Below are positions 43,030-52,868 of a DNA stretch of 64,000 bases, one piece after another. Origin of the DNA: an uncultured Selenomonadales bacterium (GTDB lineage: Bacteria > Bacillota > Negativicutes > Acidaminococcales > Acidaminococcaceae); assembly GCA_900315925.1 (NCBI GenBank), contig ONAV01000020.1, forward strand, positions 21,795 through 85,794, given 5' to 3'. Numbering within the stretch: the stretch's first letter is position 1; every line of letters starts with the position of its first letter. A model generated the notes under the pieces. That model was not told where the DNA came from, searched no databases, and was given only the letters and a program-made list of their open reading frames with translations. Made by a program: the position numbers and the translations under genes.

Positions 43030-44217
43030 ATGGATTGCAGAATTGTGACGGAAACAGAGTTGCCGCAGGTTATGGCGCTTTGGGACTATTGTTTTGAAAA
43101 AAAAGAAGAACCGTTTTATCAATGGTACTTTCAGGAGTATTGCCTGCAGCATAATCTGGTTGTAGGCGGTTTTTCGGAAGACGACGGGCATCTGCAGAAT
43201 ATGATGCATCTGAATCCGTACAGTATTCTGCTGCGGGGTCAGGAAGAACGCGTCCCGTATATTGTGGGTGTGGCGACGGACCCGGCGGACCGGGGGCGGC
43301 ATCTGACGGAAGAACTGTTGCAGTCGGCATTCCGTCTGCTGCGTAGAAAAGGATGTGCCTTTGCGTTGCTGATGCCGGCGTATGCAGGGATTTATCAGAA
43401 ATACGATTTCGCGTTCTGTTACCGCAAGCACGTGTATGAGATGCCGTTGGATAAACTGGTCGTGCCGGTTCCTTCCGGAAATCTGTGGCTGCGGCATTAC
43501 AGCTCTTTGGAGAAAGAGTTGTTCGAAGGGTTATATGCGGCACTGGCAGAGGGATACAACGGGCTGCCTATTCGTACGGATTTCCAGTGGCGGAAACTGC
43601 TGGCCGTACATCAGCTGGAAAAGATGCAGGCGGCGGTGGTGTATCACGGCAGCGAGCCGAGAGGCTATATGTTTTATCATATCGAGGATAAAACATTTTT
43701 CATCCAGGAGCTGGTTGCCCTGACGCCGGACGCCAAATGGGCGCTGCTTCGGTACGCCGGGGAACATCAGTCGTCAGCGACAAAGTTTTACTGGGAAGCG
43801 ATGGAAGACGATTACACCTGGCTGGATTTTCCGGAAGCAGACCGGGCAGGGCGTGTAAAACCGTTTATGATGGCCCGCTGTTTTGATGCGGTGCAGGCAC
43901 TACAGCGATATGAAGTGCCTGAAGATTGTCCCGACGGGCAGGTTACCCTGTTGCTGCAGGACGAACTGCTGAAGGAAAATAACAGTCTGGTTACGCTGAT
44001 CGCGGACACGGGCAGCCTGTATCTGGAAAAAGCTGCCGGCGATGCGGATGCGGTGGTTCCCATGGGAGCGTTTACCCAGCTGTATTTCGGGGCGTTTACT
44101 TTTACCCAGCTGGTAGAAGCGGGCAAGATCCGGATGCGTTCCTACAGGCCGGAACTGGCGGCGTTCCTTGATGCTTTGTTTCCCAGGTGTGTAAATTTTA
44201 TTAATGAGTATTATTAA
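43030..44217 (+). CDS. Eis-like GNAT N-acetyltransferase
   Basis: An N-terminal GNAT domain (VPYIVGVATDPADRGRHLTE with acetyl-CoA loop, then LLMPAYAGIYQKYDF) is followed by a second acyltransferase-like region and a C-terminal SCP2-like domain (FTQLYFGAFTFTQLVEAGKI). This is the Eis family layout; length 395 fits. The C-terminal carboxylate of Eis proteins is part of the active site; here the end is CVNFINEYY. Substrate is not predictable. Upstream is the DUF2156 gene, another acyltransferase-like protein. Confidence 0.85.
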   Translation: MDCRIVTETELPQVMALWDYCFEKKEEPFYQWYFQEYCLQHNLVVGGFSEDDGHLQNMMHLNPYSILLRGQEERVPYIVGVATDPADRGRHLTEELLQSAFRLLRRKGCAFALLMPAYAGIYQKYDFAFCYRKHVYEMPLDKLVVPVPSGNLWLRHYSSLEKELFEGLYAALAEGYNGLPIRTDFQWRKLLAVHQLEKMQAAVVYHGSEPRGYMFYHIEDKTFFIQELVALTPDAKWALLRYAGEHQSSATKFYWEAMEDDYTWLDFPEADRAGRVKPFMMARCFDAVQALQRYEVPEDCPDGQVTLLLQDELLKENNSLVTLIADTGSLYLEKAAGDADAVVPMGAFTQLYFGAFTFTQLVEAGKIRMRSYRPELAAFLDALFPRCVNFINEYY

Positions 44218-44244
44218 TATTTTTCTGTTCACGGAGGCCGGAAT

Positions 44245-46110
44245 ATGAGTGAGATCAGACGTATTTATGTAGAGAAGAAGGACGCCTTTGCCGTAGAAGC
44301 AAAAGGTTTGCTGGCAGATTTGAAAAACAATTTGTTAATGGACGGATTGGAAAAGGTCCGCGTGCTGGCCCGTTATGACGTGATGGGCCTTACGGATGAA
44401 GAATTTTCCCAGGCGTTGCAGTTGGTATTGTCTGAACCGCCAGTGGATACTGTGATGGAAGAACTGGTTCCCGCTGCCGATGAAAAAGTTTTTGCGGTAG
44501 AACTGCTGCCCGGCCAATATGACCAGCGGGAAGACTTCGCGGCCCAGTGTATCCAGCTGATCACCCAGAAAGAAAAACCCTTGGTGGCTGCGGCCAAGGT
44601 ATTTGTGTTCAAAGGAAGCCTGACCGACGATGAATTTGAAAAAGTAAAAAAATATCTGGTGAACCCCATTGAAGCCAGGGAAGCGGCGCTGGATAAACCG
44701 GAGACGCTGGAAGATACCTGGGAGGAACCGGCGGATGTGGAACGGATGGAAGGATTTCTGGATCTTTCGGAGGCTGACATTGCCGCCATGCAGAAAAATC
44801 TGGGCCTGGCCATGAGCGTGGAAGATCTGCTGTGGATTCAGAAATATTTTAAAGAAGAAGAAAAGCGTGTACCTACCATTACGGAAGTTCGCGTATTAGA
44901 TACGTACTGGTCCGATCACTGCCGTCACACCACCTTTATGACCAATCTGGACAAGGTGGAAATCGAGCCGGGGTATTACACAAAACCTATTGAAGACGCA
45001 TTTAAACAATATCTGGCCATCCGTGACAAAGTGTACGGAAAGAAAACCGACCGTCCCATCACCCTGATGGACATGGCCTGTATCGCCACGAAAAAATTAA
45101 AGAAAGAAAACAAATTCCCTGACAATGATGACTCTGAAGAGATCAACGCCTGTTCCATTGTTGTGCCTGTGGAAATTGACGGAAAGAAAGAAGACTGGCT
45201 GGTTATGTTCAAAAACGAGACCCATAACCATCCCACGGAAATCGAGCCCTTTGGCGGCGCAGCCACCTGTCTGGGCGGCGCCATCCGCGATCCGCTGTCA
45301 GGCCGGGCTTATGTGTATCAGGCGATGCGTATCACCGGCGCCGGCGATCCCCGTACGCCCATCGAAAAAACCCTGGCGGGCAAACTGCCCCAGCGCAAGC
45401 TGACCATCGGCGCGGCGGCGGGCTATTCTTCCTACGGCAACCAGATCGGTCTGGCTACCGGGCAGGTACAGGAATATTATCACGACCGTTTTGTGGCGAA
45501 ACGTATGGAAATCGGCGCGGTCATGGGGGCTGCTCCCAAGAGCGCGGTGATCCGGGAACGTCCGGCGGCAGGAGATATCATCATTCTGCTGGGCGGACGC
45601 ACGGGCCGTGACGGCATCGGCGGGGCAACCGGTTCCTCCAAAGAACATACGGTAGATTCCCTGTCTACCTGCGGCGCGGAAGTGCAGAAAGGGAATCCGC
45701 CTACGGAACGGAAGATCCAGCGCCTGTTCCGGAATCCCGAAGTAACGGTGCTGATAAAACGCTGCAATGATTTCGGCGCCGGCGGTGTTTCCGTTGCGAT
45801 CGGCGAACTGGCGGAAGGGCTGAAGATCAATCTGGACAAAGTAACCAAAAAATATGCCGGTCTGGACGGAACGGAACTGGCGATTTCCGAATCCCAGGAA
45901 CGCATGGCAGTTGTGATCCGGAAAGAAGACTGGGAAAAATTCGCAAAGTTTGCGGATGAGGAAAACCTGGAAGCCACCATTGTGGCAGAAGTTACGGAGG
46001 AACCCCGTCTCGTCATGTACTGGCGGGGGGATAAGATCGTAGATATCTCCCGCGAAAAATATAAGCCGGCTGAATGTGTGCAGCGAAAAAGGCCTGAGCG
46101 AACGGTTTGA
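44245..46110 (+). CDS. purL: FGAM synthase, N-terminal part (frameshifted)
   Basis: This carries the PurS-like and first PurL-like segments: YWSDHCRHTTF, FKNETHNHPTEIEPFGGAAT, GGRTGRDGIGGATGSS, NDFGAGGVSVAIGEL. They belong to the large single-chain phosphoribosylformylglycinamidine synthase of about 1250 residues. The frame is lost after IVDISRE, near 46050, and ends at 46110. The rest of the enzyme continues in the +1 frame from about 46060. About 35-40 residues usually found between ISR and LNVCS seem to be missing, so a deletion plus frameshift fits better than a single-base error. CGGAGGCCGG precedes ATG. Confidence 0.88.
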   Translation: MSEIRRIYVEKKDAFAVEAKGLLADLKNNLLMDGLEKVRVLARYDVMGLTDEEFSQALQLVLSEPPVDTVMEELVPAADEKVFAVELLPGQYDQREDFAAQCIQLITQKEKPLVAAAKVFVFKGSLTDDEFEKVKKYLVNPIEAREAALDKPETLEDTWEEPADVERMEGFLDLSEADIAAMQKNLGLAMSVEDLLWIQKYFKEEEKRVPTITEVRVLDTYWSDHCRHTTFMTNLDKVEIEPGYYTKPIEDAFKQYLAIRDKVYGKKTDRPITLMDMACIATKKLKKENKFPDNDDSEEINACSIVVPVEIDGKKEDWLVMFKNETHNHPTEIEPFGGAATCLGGAIRDPLSGRAYVYQAMRITGAGDPRTPIEKTLAGKLPQRKLTIGAAAGYSSYGNQIGLATGQVQEYYHDRFVAKRMEIGAVMGAAPKSAVIRERPAAGDIIILLGGRTGRDGIGGATGSSKEHTVDSLSTCGAEVQKGNPPTERKIQRLFRNPEVTVLIKRCNDFGAGGVSVAIGELAEGLKINLDKVTKKYAGLDGTELAISESQERMAVVIRKEDWEKFAKFADEENLEATIVAEVTEEPRLVMYWRGDKIVDISREKYKPAECVQRKRPERTV

Positions 46111-47896
46111 CTCCACCATTGGCAGAGCTACGGTGGAAATGCCCTTTGGCGGAAAATATCAGCTGACGCCGGCGGAAGGTATGGTGGCCCAGATTCCCGT
46201 ATTGCATGGGCACACCGACGCGGCTTCCCTCATGACCCACGGTTATAATCCGGAAGTGGCCTGCTGGAGCCCGTTCCACGGCGCTATGTATGCGGTTACG
46301 CAGTCGCTGGTGAAAGCGGTTGCCTTAGGGGCGAATCCCGACACCATCCGTCTCACGTTGCAGGAATACTTCCAGGGCATGAGAGCCAAAGCGGACTGGG
46401 GTCTGCCCTTTGCCGCGCTGTTAGGCGCCAACACGGTACTGAACAGTATGGAGGTTCCGGCGGTAGGCGGTAAAGACAGCATGTCCGGCAGCTTTATGGA
46501 TTTGCATGTGCCTCCTACGCTGGTATCTTTTGCTGTAAATGTCATTGACGGAAGAAAAGCGGTTTCCAGCGAATTTAAGGAGGCCGGGGACAAAGTCGTG
46601 TTCCTGAGCACGCCGTTGCTGGATGGGGATGTACTGGATTTTGCGATACTGCGGAAAAACCTGCGCAGGGTGCATCAGCTGATCCTTGAAGGAAAGATCA
46701 AAGCGGCGGCAGCTGTGGAAGAGGGCGGCATCGCTGCGGGTATTACCAAAATGACACTGGGCAACGCATTGGGTTTCCGTTTTGTGAAGCCGTTCCCCCA
46801 TACAGAAAGCCTGTTTACCCTGCAGCCCGGCGGCATGTTGCTGGAAGTGGCGAAAGATGCCGATCTGGAAGCGCTGTTCGGTGAACTGGACTGCCTGCCG
46901 CTGGGTACCGTTACGGACAACGCGGAAATTACGGTCAATGATATTACGCTGGCAAATGCGGAACTGGTAAAAGCCTATACCGAAACACTGGAGCCTATTT
47001 TCCCGGCCAAAGCACCGGAATCCGAAACGCCGGAAGATTTGCTTGCGCAACCGTTGTATAAACGGGAGCTTCCCTTAACGGCGCCGGTGAACATCGCCAG
47101 ACCGAAGGTGTTTATTCCCGTCTTCCCGGGACAGAACTGCGAATACGATACGGCCCGGGCCTTTGATCTGGCAGGGGCGGAAAGTAAGATTTTTATCATC
47201 CGCAACCTGACGGCCCAGGCTATCGAAGAAACGATCCAGGCGATGGTGAAGGGGATCCAAGAATCCCAGATCATCATGCTGCCGGGCGGCTTCAGCGCCG
47301 GTGATGAGCCGGACGGAAGCGGCAAGTTCATTGCCACCATGTTCCGGAATCCGCGCATCACAGAAGCGGTGAACGATCTGCTGCAGAACCGCGACGGTCT
47401 CATGCTGGGTATCTGCAACGGCTTCCAGGCGCTGATCAAATTGGGACTGGTGCCTTACGGTGAGATCCGTCCGCTGGAAGAGAATTCGCCCACGCTGACC
47501 TTTAACACCATCGGCCGCCATGTGTCCCAGATGGTTTACACCCGTATTACTTCCAACAAATCACCCTGGCTGAATATGACGGAGCCGGGAGACGTGCATG
47601 CCATTGCGGTGTCTCATGGGGAAGGCCGTTTCTATGCGCCGGCCGATACGATCCGCGAATTGTTCCGGAACGGACAGGTGGCTACACAATATGTGGATCT
47701 GAAGGGTAATCCCACCATGGCCAGTCCGGAGAACCCCAACGGTTCCCTGTATGCTATTGAAGGTATCACCAGTCCGGACGGACGCATCTTGGGTAAAATG
47801 GGTCACAGCGAACGATATATTCCCGGCCTGATGGAAAATATTTACGGTGAAAAAGAACAGCATATTTTTGAAAGCGGCGTGAAGTACTTTAAATAA
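46076..47896 (+). CDS. purL: FGAM synthase, C-terminal part with glutaminase domain (frameshifted)
   Basis: The frame opens before 46076 (SRLNV) and has only a GTG there, without a ribosome binding site. CSEKGLSERFDSTIGRATV and PFGGKYQLTPAEGMVAQIPV continue the PurL core. The C-terminal part is the glutamine amidotransferase: MLPGGFSAGDEPDGSGKF, GICNGFQALIKLG with the catalytic Cys, and AIAVSHGEGRFY with the His. If the two halves are made separately they would need to assemble; otherwise de novo purine synthesis would fail. Confidence 0.88.
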   Translation: MCSEKGLSERFDSTIGRATVEMPFGGKYQLTPAEGMVAQIPVLHGHTDAASLMTHGYNPEVACWSPFHGAMYAVTQSLVKAVALGANPDTIRLTLQEYFQGMRAKADWGLPFAALLGANTVLNSMEVPAVGGKDSMSGSFMDLHVPPTLVSFAVNVIDGRKAVSSEFKEAGDKVVFLSTPLLDGDVLDFAILRKNLRRVHQLILEGKIKAAAAVEEGGIAAGITKMTLGNALGFRFVKPFPHTESLFTLQPGGMLLEVAKDADLEALFGELDCLPLGTVTDNAEITVNDITLANAELVKAYTETLEPIFPAKAPESETPEDLLAQPLYKRELPLTAPVNIARPKVFIPVFPGQNCEYDTARAFDLAGAESKIFIIRNLTAQAIEETIQAMVKGIQESQIIMLPGGFSAGDEPDGSGKFIATMFRNPRITEAVNDLLQNRDGLMLGICNGFQALIKLGLVPYGEIRPLEENSPTLTFNTIGRHVSQMVYTRITSNKSPWLNMTEPGDVHAIAVSHGEGRFYAPADTIRELFRNGQVATQYVDLKGNPTMASPENPNGSLYAIEGITSPDGRILGKMGHSERYIPGLMENIYGEKEQHIFESGVKYFK

Positions 47897-47985
47897 AGTT
47901 CACAATTTAAATTGCAAGCAATTTTGTGTAAAAAGAAAAAACAATCTTGCAAAATCGTGCAAACACGCATGGTTATGGGCTGCGC

Positions 47986-48013
47986 AAAAAGACGTCACTC
48001 AGACGTCTTTTTG
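47986..48013 (+). terminator. Terminator after purL
   Basis: AAAAAGACGTC and GACGTCTTTTT form an 11-bp stem with T run. Confidence 0.88.
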
Positions 48014-48064
48014 TTTTTGTACACTTTTCGCAATTGCAAAGTTCACAAACTTTTGTCAAAAATA

Positions 48065-48196
48065 TGTTATAATAGAAACCGTGGAAAGTAAATTTTGGAG
48101 ATTCATATTAAAATGCAGTAATGGTTTCGTTGCTTTTACGTGTTCTTTTATGTATCTCAGACTGTTGCAAACAAAAATCTGAGAGGTGTTTTTTAA
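48065..48196 (+). promoter_or_regulatory. Extended -10 promoter and structured leader of the NlpC/P60 gene
   Basis: TGTTATAAT (48065-48073) is an extended -10 box. The leader is about 120 nt. CTCAGA (48156-48161) can pair with TCTGAG (48178-48183), whose end overlaps the ribosome binding site GAGAGGTG, so folding could hide it. Confidence 0.55.
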
Positions 48197-48868
48197 ATGT
48201 ATTTTAGAAAGTTAGCTACGTTTGTTGCGGCTGCGGCCCTGTCCTGTTTTTCCTTTTCAACAGCTTTCGCTGATTTTGCGGTTGGTGACCGTGGGATGGA
48301 AGTTATTGAAATCCAGAAACAGTTGGCTGTACTTCACTACAATGTAGGTGAAATTGACGGGGTGTTCGGGCCGGCTACGGAAAAAGCTGTCAAAGATTTT
48401 CAGACAGCCAAGGGTTTAAAAGTTGACGGTATTGTGAATGATGCTACGTATCGCAATCTGTTGAACAAGGAGCTGCCTCCGGATCGTTATGGTAACCATA
48501 TGATGACCCGTAACATTCTGAAGACCGCATTCAGTATGCTGGGCGTACCGTATTCCTTTGGAGGAATGTCCCCGGGAGGGTTTGACTGCTCCGGTTTTGT
48601 ATGTTATGTGTATGGCAAAGCCGGTATTTCCCTGCCGCGGATGGCTGATTCCCAGTATTATTCTCTGACCCATATTCCGAGAGCAAATCTGCAGAGCGGT
48701 GACCTGGTCTTTTTTGAAACCTACTGCCCGGGTCCTTCCCACGTTGGTATTTACATTGGAGACGGTAAATTTATTCATGCTTCTTCCAGCAAGGGCATTA
48801 CGGTTTCCGAAGTGTTCACCGGTTACTGGGGAGCCAGATATCTTGGTGCCGGAAGGGCGTATAACTAA
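48197..48868 (+). CDS. Exported NlpC/P60 peptidoglycan endopeptidase with PG-binding domain
   Basis: A signal peptide (residues 1-25, cleavage after AFA) is followed by a PG_binding_1 domain (about 28-90, GDRGMEVIEIQKQLAVLHYN, GVFGPATEKAVKDFQ) and an NlpC/P60 domain (about 102-223). The catalytic Cys is C131 (GGFDCSGFV) and the His is H182 (PSHVGIYIGD). Length of 223 is standard. It probably cleaves gamma-D-Glu-diaminopimelate links during wall growth. Confidence 0.93.
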   Translation: MYFRKLATFVAAAALSCFSFSTAFADFAVGDRGMEVIEIQKQLAVLHYNVGEIDGVFGPATEKAVKDFQTAKGLKVDGIVNDATYRNLLNKELPPDRYGNHMMTRNILKTAFSMLGVPYSFGGMSPGGFDCSGFVCYVYGKAGISLPRMADSQYYSLTHIPRANLQSGDLVFFETYCPGPSHVGIYIGDGKFIHASSSKGITVSEVFTGYWGARYLGAGRAYN

Positions 48869-48900
48869 AACAGGCGGCATCGCATTATGTTGTGATATGA

Positions 48901-48938
48901 AACAGGCAAACCGTTTTGGCTTGCCTGTTTTTATTTTC
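48901..48938 (+). terminator. Intrinsic terminator after the NlpC/P60 gene
   Basis: ACAGGCAA and TTGCCTGT pair across a short loop and are followed by TTTTATTTT. Confidence 0.85.
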
Positions 48939-49127
48939 TGTTTGTGTTCTTTTTACATCTATTTTGTAAATCTTTTGTGAGATGAATCGGTTTACTCTGT
49001 ATTCCGCGTCTTTTATATTGTATAATATGTATGGAAGCAGATTCTCTTATCTGCAGGTTTCCCTTACATAATTTTCATCAACACAGTTGTAACAGGATGA
49101 TAGACAAACAAAGAAAAGGAGAGAGCT

Positions 49128-49841
49128 ATGTCTAAAATTTTAATTGCCGATGACGAACCCCAGATTCGTGAAATTTTGCGCGTTTATTTTAATAAGGACG
49201 GTTTTGTTACAGTGGAGGCCGAAGACGGACAGCAGGCGCTGTCAATGATTGAAAAAGAAAAACCGGACCTGGTATTGCTGGATATCATGATGCCGGTTCT
49301 GGATGGTATTACGGCCTGTGAAGAGATTCGTCACCGCTATGATCTTCCCATCATCATGCTTACGGCCAAGGACGAGGATGATGACCGCATCCTGGGTCTG
49401 GAAAAAGGCGCGGACGATTATATTACCAAGCCGTTTAACCCCCGTGAAGTCGTAGCGCGTGTTAAGGCGGTGCTGCGCCGTTCCGGCGGTTTTCAGAAGC
49501 TGAGTGACAAGCGGAAGATTGAGTTCGAGGGACTTTTCATAGACAGGGAACGGATGCAGGTTACCGCCTGGGGGAATTTGGTTACGTTTACCACGAAAGA
49601 GTTCGAACTGTTGTATTATCTGGCCTGTTCGCCCGGTAAAGTTTTTTCCCGCAACCAATTGCTTGAGTCTATCTGGGGTTACACCTATTTTGGAGATACC
49701 CGTACGGTAGATACCCATATCAAACGGATCCGGCAGAAACTGGCCATTCCGAAGGATTCTCCCTGGGATATTGAAACGGTCTGGGGCGTAGGCTACAAGT
49801 TTGAACTGAAAAACATGCCGGTAGAATCAGACAAAGCATAA
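49128..49841 (+). CDS. OmpR/PhoB-family response regulator
   Basis: The receiver domain has acidic D8/D9, phosphoacceptor D52 (LVLLDIMMP), T79 and K101 (YITKPF). The C-terminal half is a winged helix (VTFTTKEFELLYYLACSPGK, YFGDTRTVDTHIKRIRQKL). Length is 237. AAGGAGAG precedes the ATG. The kinase gene starts 33 bp downstream, so the two form a two-component pair; the signal is unknown. Confidence 0.93.
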   Translation: MSKILIADDEPQIREILRVYFNKDGFVTVEAEDGQQALSMIEKEKPDLVLLDIMMPVLDGITACEEIRHRYDLPIIMLTAKDEDDDRILGLEKGADDYITKPFNPREVVARVKAVLRRSGGFQKLSDKRKIEFEGLFIDRERMQVTAWGNLVTFTTKEFELLYYLACSPGKVFSRNQLLESIWGYTYFGDTRTVDTHIKRIRQKLAIPKDSPWDIETVWGVGYKFELKNMPVESDKA

Positions 49842-49873
49842 AACTGCCAAAACATGCTATTTTGAGGTGAAAT

Positions 49874-51466
49874 GTGAATAAATCCTTAAGTACCCGGCTG
49901 ATGTACAGTTTCATGACTATTATCGTTATCGTGGTAGTCGGTATCACGGCCGGTACTTCCTATTTAATTGCAGATTACTTTTTTAAAATTAAAGAAGACG
50001 AACTGGCCCAGAAAGGCCATGACATGGCAGATACCGTAGAGTACTTTGTTACGAAGGACAACAACCGGTATATGCTGATGCGTTATCTGATTGCGGTAGA
50101 TCATTTGGTGGGAGCCCGTATCTGGCTTTTTGACAATGAGTACAACTTGCTGGCTGCTTCCAATATTGCGGCAGATGTGGATAGCGCAGGGAAAACGGCT
50201 GCAGGCAGTAACGGAGAGGTAGGTACCGGCAAGCCGGACGTTTCTGTTCCTGCGGACCGGATTCCCGTATATGAGTACACGACGCGGCTGGCGGAAGAAA
50301 TAAAAAGCGGTCAGGTATCCCGTAATGTTAATAAAATCTTAAAAGACATTTACCGCGGCGAGAGCGTGCGTTCCCAGATTTATCATCCGTATTTCAAACA
50401 GCAGGTAATTTTGGTAGGCGTACCGTACGGCGATAAATACCATCCCCGTGGCGCGATCCTCATGGCGGAACCGCTGAGCGGGTTTGGCGGCTTTTTGCGG
50501 AGCGTGTACATTTTTACAATTATTGTCGGACTGTTAGGTCTGGTGCTCAGTCTCTTCATGGTACGGAAACTTTCACGGCAGATTGTGAAGCCGCTGGTTT
50601 CCATGAAAAATGCCACGATTGCCATTGCGAAAGGAAATTATTCCCGCAGGGTGGAAGTGGAAGGCGAAGACGAGGTGGCGGAACTGGGCGATGCAATCAA
50701 CCATCTGAGCACGGAACTGAGCAATTATTTAGGCAAGCTGGCCCGTATGGAAAAAATACGCCGCGACTTTGTGGCTAATGTTTCCCATGAGCTTCGGACA
50801 CCGATTACGATTATACGCGGTTATAATGACATTGTCAGCGACAGTCTGGCGGAAGACGATCCCAACAAACGGTATTGCGACCTGATCGGCAGCGAAACAA
50901 AACGGCTGGAACGTCTGGTGCGCGGTCTGCTGGATATCAGCCGGCTGCAGTCGGCCGATAAGCTGAAAGTTTCGGATACGCAGCCGCTTCCCCTGACAGA
51001 GATCATCCGGAATGTGGCAGAAAAACTGAAAGTGAAAGCAGAACCGAAGCAGATCACACTGAAACTGCAGCTGGAAGAAGATTTGGAGATAATGGGGAAC
51101 GGCGACCAGATCGTTCAGCTTGTGTTACTGCTGGGCGACAATGCGATCAAGTATTCGCCCCGGGGCAGTTATGTCCGCTATGAGACAAAACAGCTGGCAA
51201 ACGGTTCCATTGAGATGAGTGTGGTGGATAACGGTCCCGGGATTCCGGAAGAGGACCTGCCGTTTATTTTTGAACGTTTTTATAAAGTGGACAAGTCCCA
51301 TGCCCATAGTTCGTCTAAAGGAACGGGACTGGGACTGGCCATTGCCAAAGAGATCGTCCGCATGCATGGCGCGCATATTGAAGTCTTTTCACAGGTTAAT
51401 GTAGGAACCCGGTTTGTTGTAACGTTTCCTTCTGAAGCGGTCATCCGTGAGGAAATCCAATCATGA
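49874..51466 (+). CDS. Sensor histidine kinase
   Basis: GTG 49874 follows GAGGTGA. Two transmembrane helices (about residues 12-35 and 210-230) enclose an external domain of about 170 residues. HAMP (230-285), HisKA with H305 (ANVSHELRTPITI) and a HATPase domain (DNAIKYSPRG, DNGPGIPEEDL, GTGLGLAIAKEIV) complete it. The gene overlaps yqeG by four bases (ATGA). Confidence 0.93.
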   Translation: MNKSLSTRLMYSFMTIIVIVVVGITAGTSYLIADYFFKIKEDELAQKGHDMADTVEYFVTKDNNRYMLMRYLIAVDHLVGARIWLFDNEYNLLAASNIAADVDSAGKTAAGSNGEVGTGKPDVSVPADRIPVYEYTTRLAEEIKSGQVSRNVNKILKDIYRGESVRSQIYHPYFKQQVILVGVPYGDKYHPRGAILMAEPLSGFGGFLRSVYIFTIIVGLLGLVLSLFMVRKLSRQIVKPLVSMKNATIAIAKGNYSRRVEVEGEDEVAELGDAINHLSTELSNYLGKLARMEKIRRDFVANVSHELRTPITIIRGYNDIVSDSLAEDDPNKRYCDLIGSETKRLERLVRGLLDISRLQSADKLKVSDTQPLPLTEIIRNVAEKLKVKAEPKQITLKLQLEEDLEIMGNGDQIVQLVLLLGDNAIKYSPRGSYVRYETKQLANGSIEMSVVDNGPGIPEEDLPFIFERFYKVDKSHAHSSSKGTGLGLAIAKEIVRMHGAHIEVFSQVNVGTRFVVTFPSEAVIREEIQS

Positions 51467-52041
51467 TAGCGGAAATAGTAAATCCCGACTATCGGTTTTC
51501 TTCCATTTTAAAAATTACGCCGGAATGGCTGCGCGTTCATAAGTACCGGGCTGTTTTGATGGACATCGATAATACGCTGGCAGCCCGTAACAGTTGGGCA
51601 GTACCGGAAAAACATATTGACTGGCTGCAGAAACTGCAGGAGCAGGATATCCGGATCGTACTGGCTTCCAATAACGGAGGAAAACGGATTTCGGCGATTG
51701 AAAAGCAACTGACAGAACACGGGCTTCACATCCCGCTGTTGCGATGGGCGGGGAAACCGTTTCCCCGGGCGTATGCCGGTGCCATCCGTCTGCTGGAAGA
51801 ATCTGCTGCGAAAGAGGGCCGGGCAAAACTTGATTTGGCAAAGGACCCGGGCTGTATTCTGGCAGCCGGGGATCAGTTGTTCACGGATGTGCTGGGGGCT
51901 CACTGGTACAATTTGCCGGTTGCCTGGCTGCATCCGCTCTCCCGCAATGATTTTATAGGAACAAAACTCTTACGGTTGTTGGAAAAATGTGTGTCGCGGT
52001 ACCTGGATAAAAAAGGAATCCTTCCGGAAGAGGATTGCTGA
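51463..52041 (+). CDS. yqeG: YqeG-family HAD phosphatase
   Basis: VLMDIDNTLA (D34, D36) is HAD motif I, LASNN motif II, and AGDQLFTDVLGAHWYNLPVA motif III. Length of 192 and the IIIA-type layout fit YqeG. The family is thought to act on phosphatidylglycerol phosphate in some bacteria, though its role is not settled in Firmicutes. It is translationally coupled to the kinase gene. Confidence 0.9.
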   Translation: MIAEIVNPDYRFSSILKITPEWLRVHKYRAVLMDIDNTLAARNSWAVPEKHIDWLQKLQEQDIRIVLASNNGGKRISAIEKQLTEHGLHIPLLRWAGKPFPRAYAGAIRLLEESAAKEGRAKLDLAKDPGCILAAGDQLFTDVLGAHWYNLPVAWLHPLSRNDFIGTKLLRLLEKCVSRYLDKKGILPEEDC

Positions 52042-52079
52042 AACGTGAAAATTAATTGAAACAGAAAGCAGGTTTTAAC

Positions 52080-52865
52080 ATGAAAATTGCACTGGTCCAG
52101 ATGGAAATCAAAGAACGAAACTGTGCCGGTAATACGGCCCATGGACTGATGCTTTTAGAGGAAGCGGCGCGGCAGAGCGATCTGGTTATTTTGCCTGAGA
52201 TCTGGACCACCGGATATTCGCTGGGACATCTGAAAGAAGAAGCGGTCACCCTGGACAGTCCGCTGGTGGAAACCTTATGCGGCATTGCCAGAAAATATAA
52301 CTGCTCCCTGCTGCCCGGTTCGCTGCCGATTCGGAAAAACGGTCGCATTTACAATATGATTCCTGCCATCAGCAAAAAGGGAGACCTGGTGTATGAATAT
52401 GGCAAGGCACATCTCTTCGGTATGTTTGAAGAGGAAAAATTCTTTGCACCGGGGGAATCTTTTAACGCATTTGATCTGGACGGAGTGTGTTGCGGCGCTA
52501 CCATCTGTTATGATTTACGGTTCCCGGAATTTTACCGGTATCTGGCCCTGCAGGGCGCCCGGTTGATTGTCTGCCCGGCAGAATGGCCCACACGGAGGGG
52601 AGACGGGTTTGATTTGTTGTCCCGCGCCCGTGCTTTCGAAAATCATGTGTATGTGGCTGCAGTAAACTGCGTCGGTTCTTTTAAGGGCGATCCCTTTTAC
52701 GGTCACTCCCGCATCATTGATCCCATGAATCATATTGTGGCGGAAGGCGGCGACAAAGAAGAAATCATCTATGCGGATATTGATTTGGATATGGTAACAA
52801 AGGTCCGGAAGAATTTGAATGCGCTGACCGATGTTCGTTTTAAAATTATGAAACCGGGTGAATGA
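52080..52865 (+). CDS. Nitrilase-superfamily carbon-nitrogen hydrolase
   Basis: ATG 52080 (MKIALVQMEI) is the family's usual start; AGCAGG lies upstream. The catalytic triad is visible: E40 (LPEIWTTGY), K109 (YEYGKAHLFG) and C143 (ATICYDLRFPEFYR). The layout is like omega-amidase/MtnU-type members, which hydrolyse 2-oxoglutaramate or similar amides. The exact substrate cannot be told. It lies 39 bp after yqeG and 3 bp before the VanX-like gene. Confidence 0.88.
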   Translation: MKIALVQMEIKERNCAGNTAHGLMLLEEAARQSDLVILPEIWTTGYSLGHLKEEAVTLDSPLVETLCGIARKYNCSLLPGSLPIRKNGRIYNMIPAISKKGDLVYEYGKAHLFGMFEEEKFFAPGESFNAFDLDGVCCGATICYDLRFPEFYRYLALQGARLIVCPAEWPTRRGDGFDLLSRARAFENHVYVAAVNCVGSFKGDPFYGHSRIIDPMNHIVAEGGDKEEIIYADIDLDMVTKVRKNLNALTDVRFKIMKPGE

Positions 52866-52868
52866 TCT

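Noticed and set aside
46060..46100. Programmed frameshift in purL
   Set aside because: The A-rich run CGAAAAAGG is a -1 type slippery site, but a +1 shift is needed, and expected residues are missing as well.
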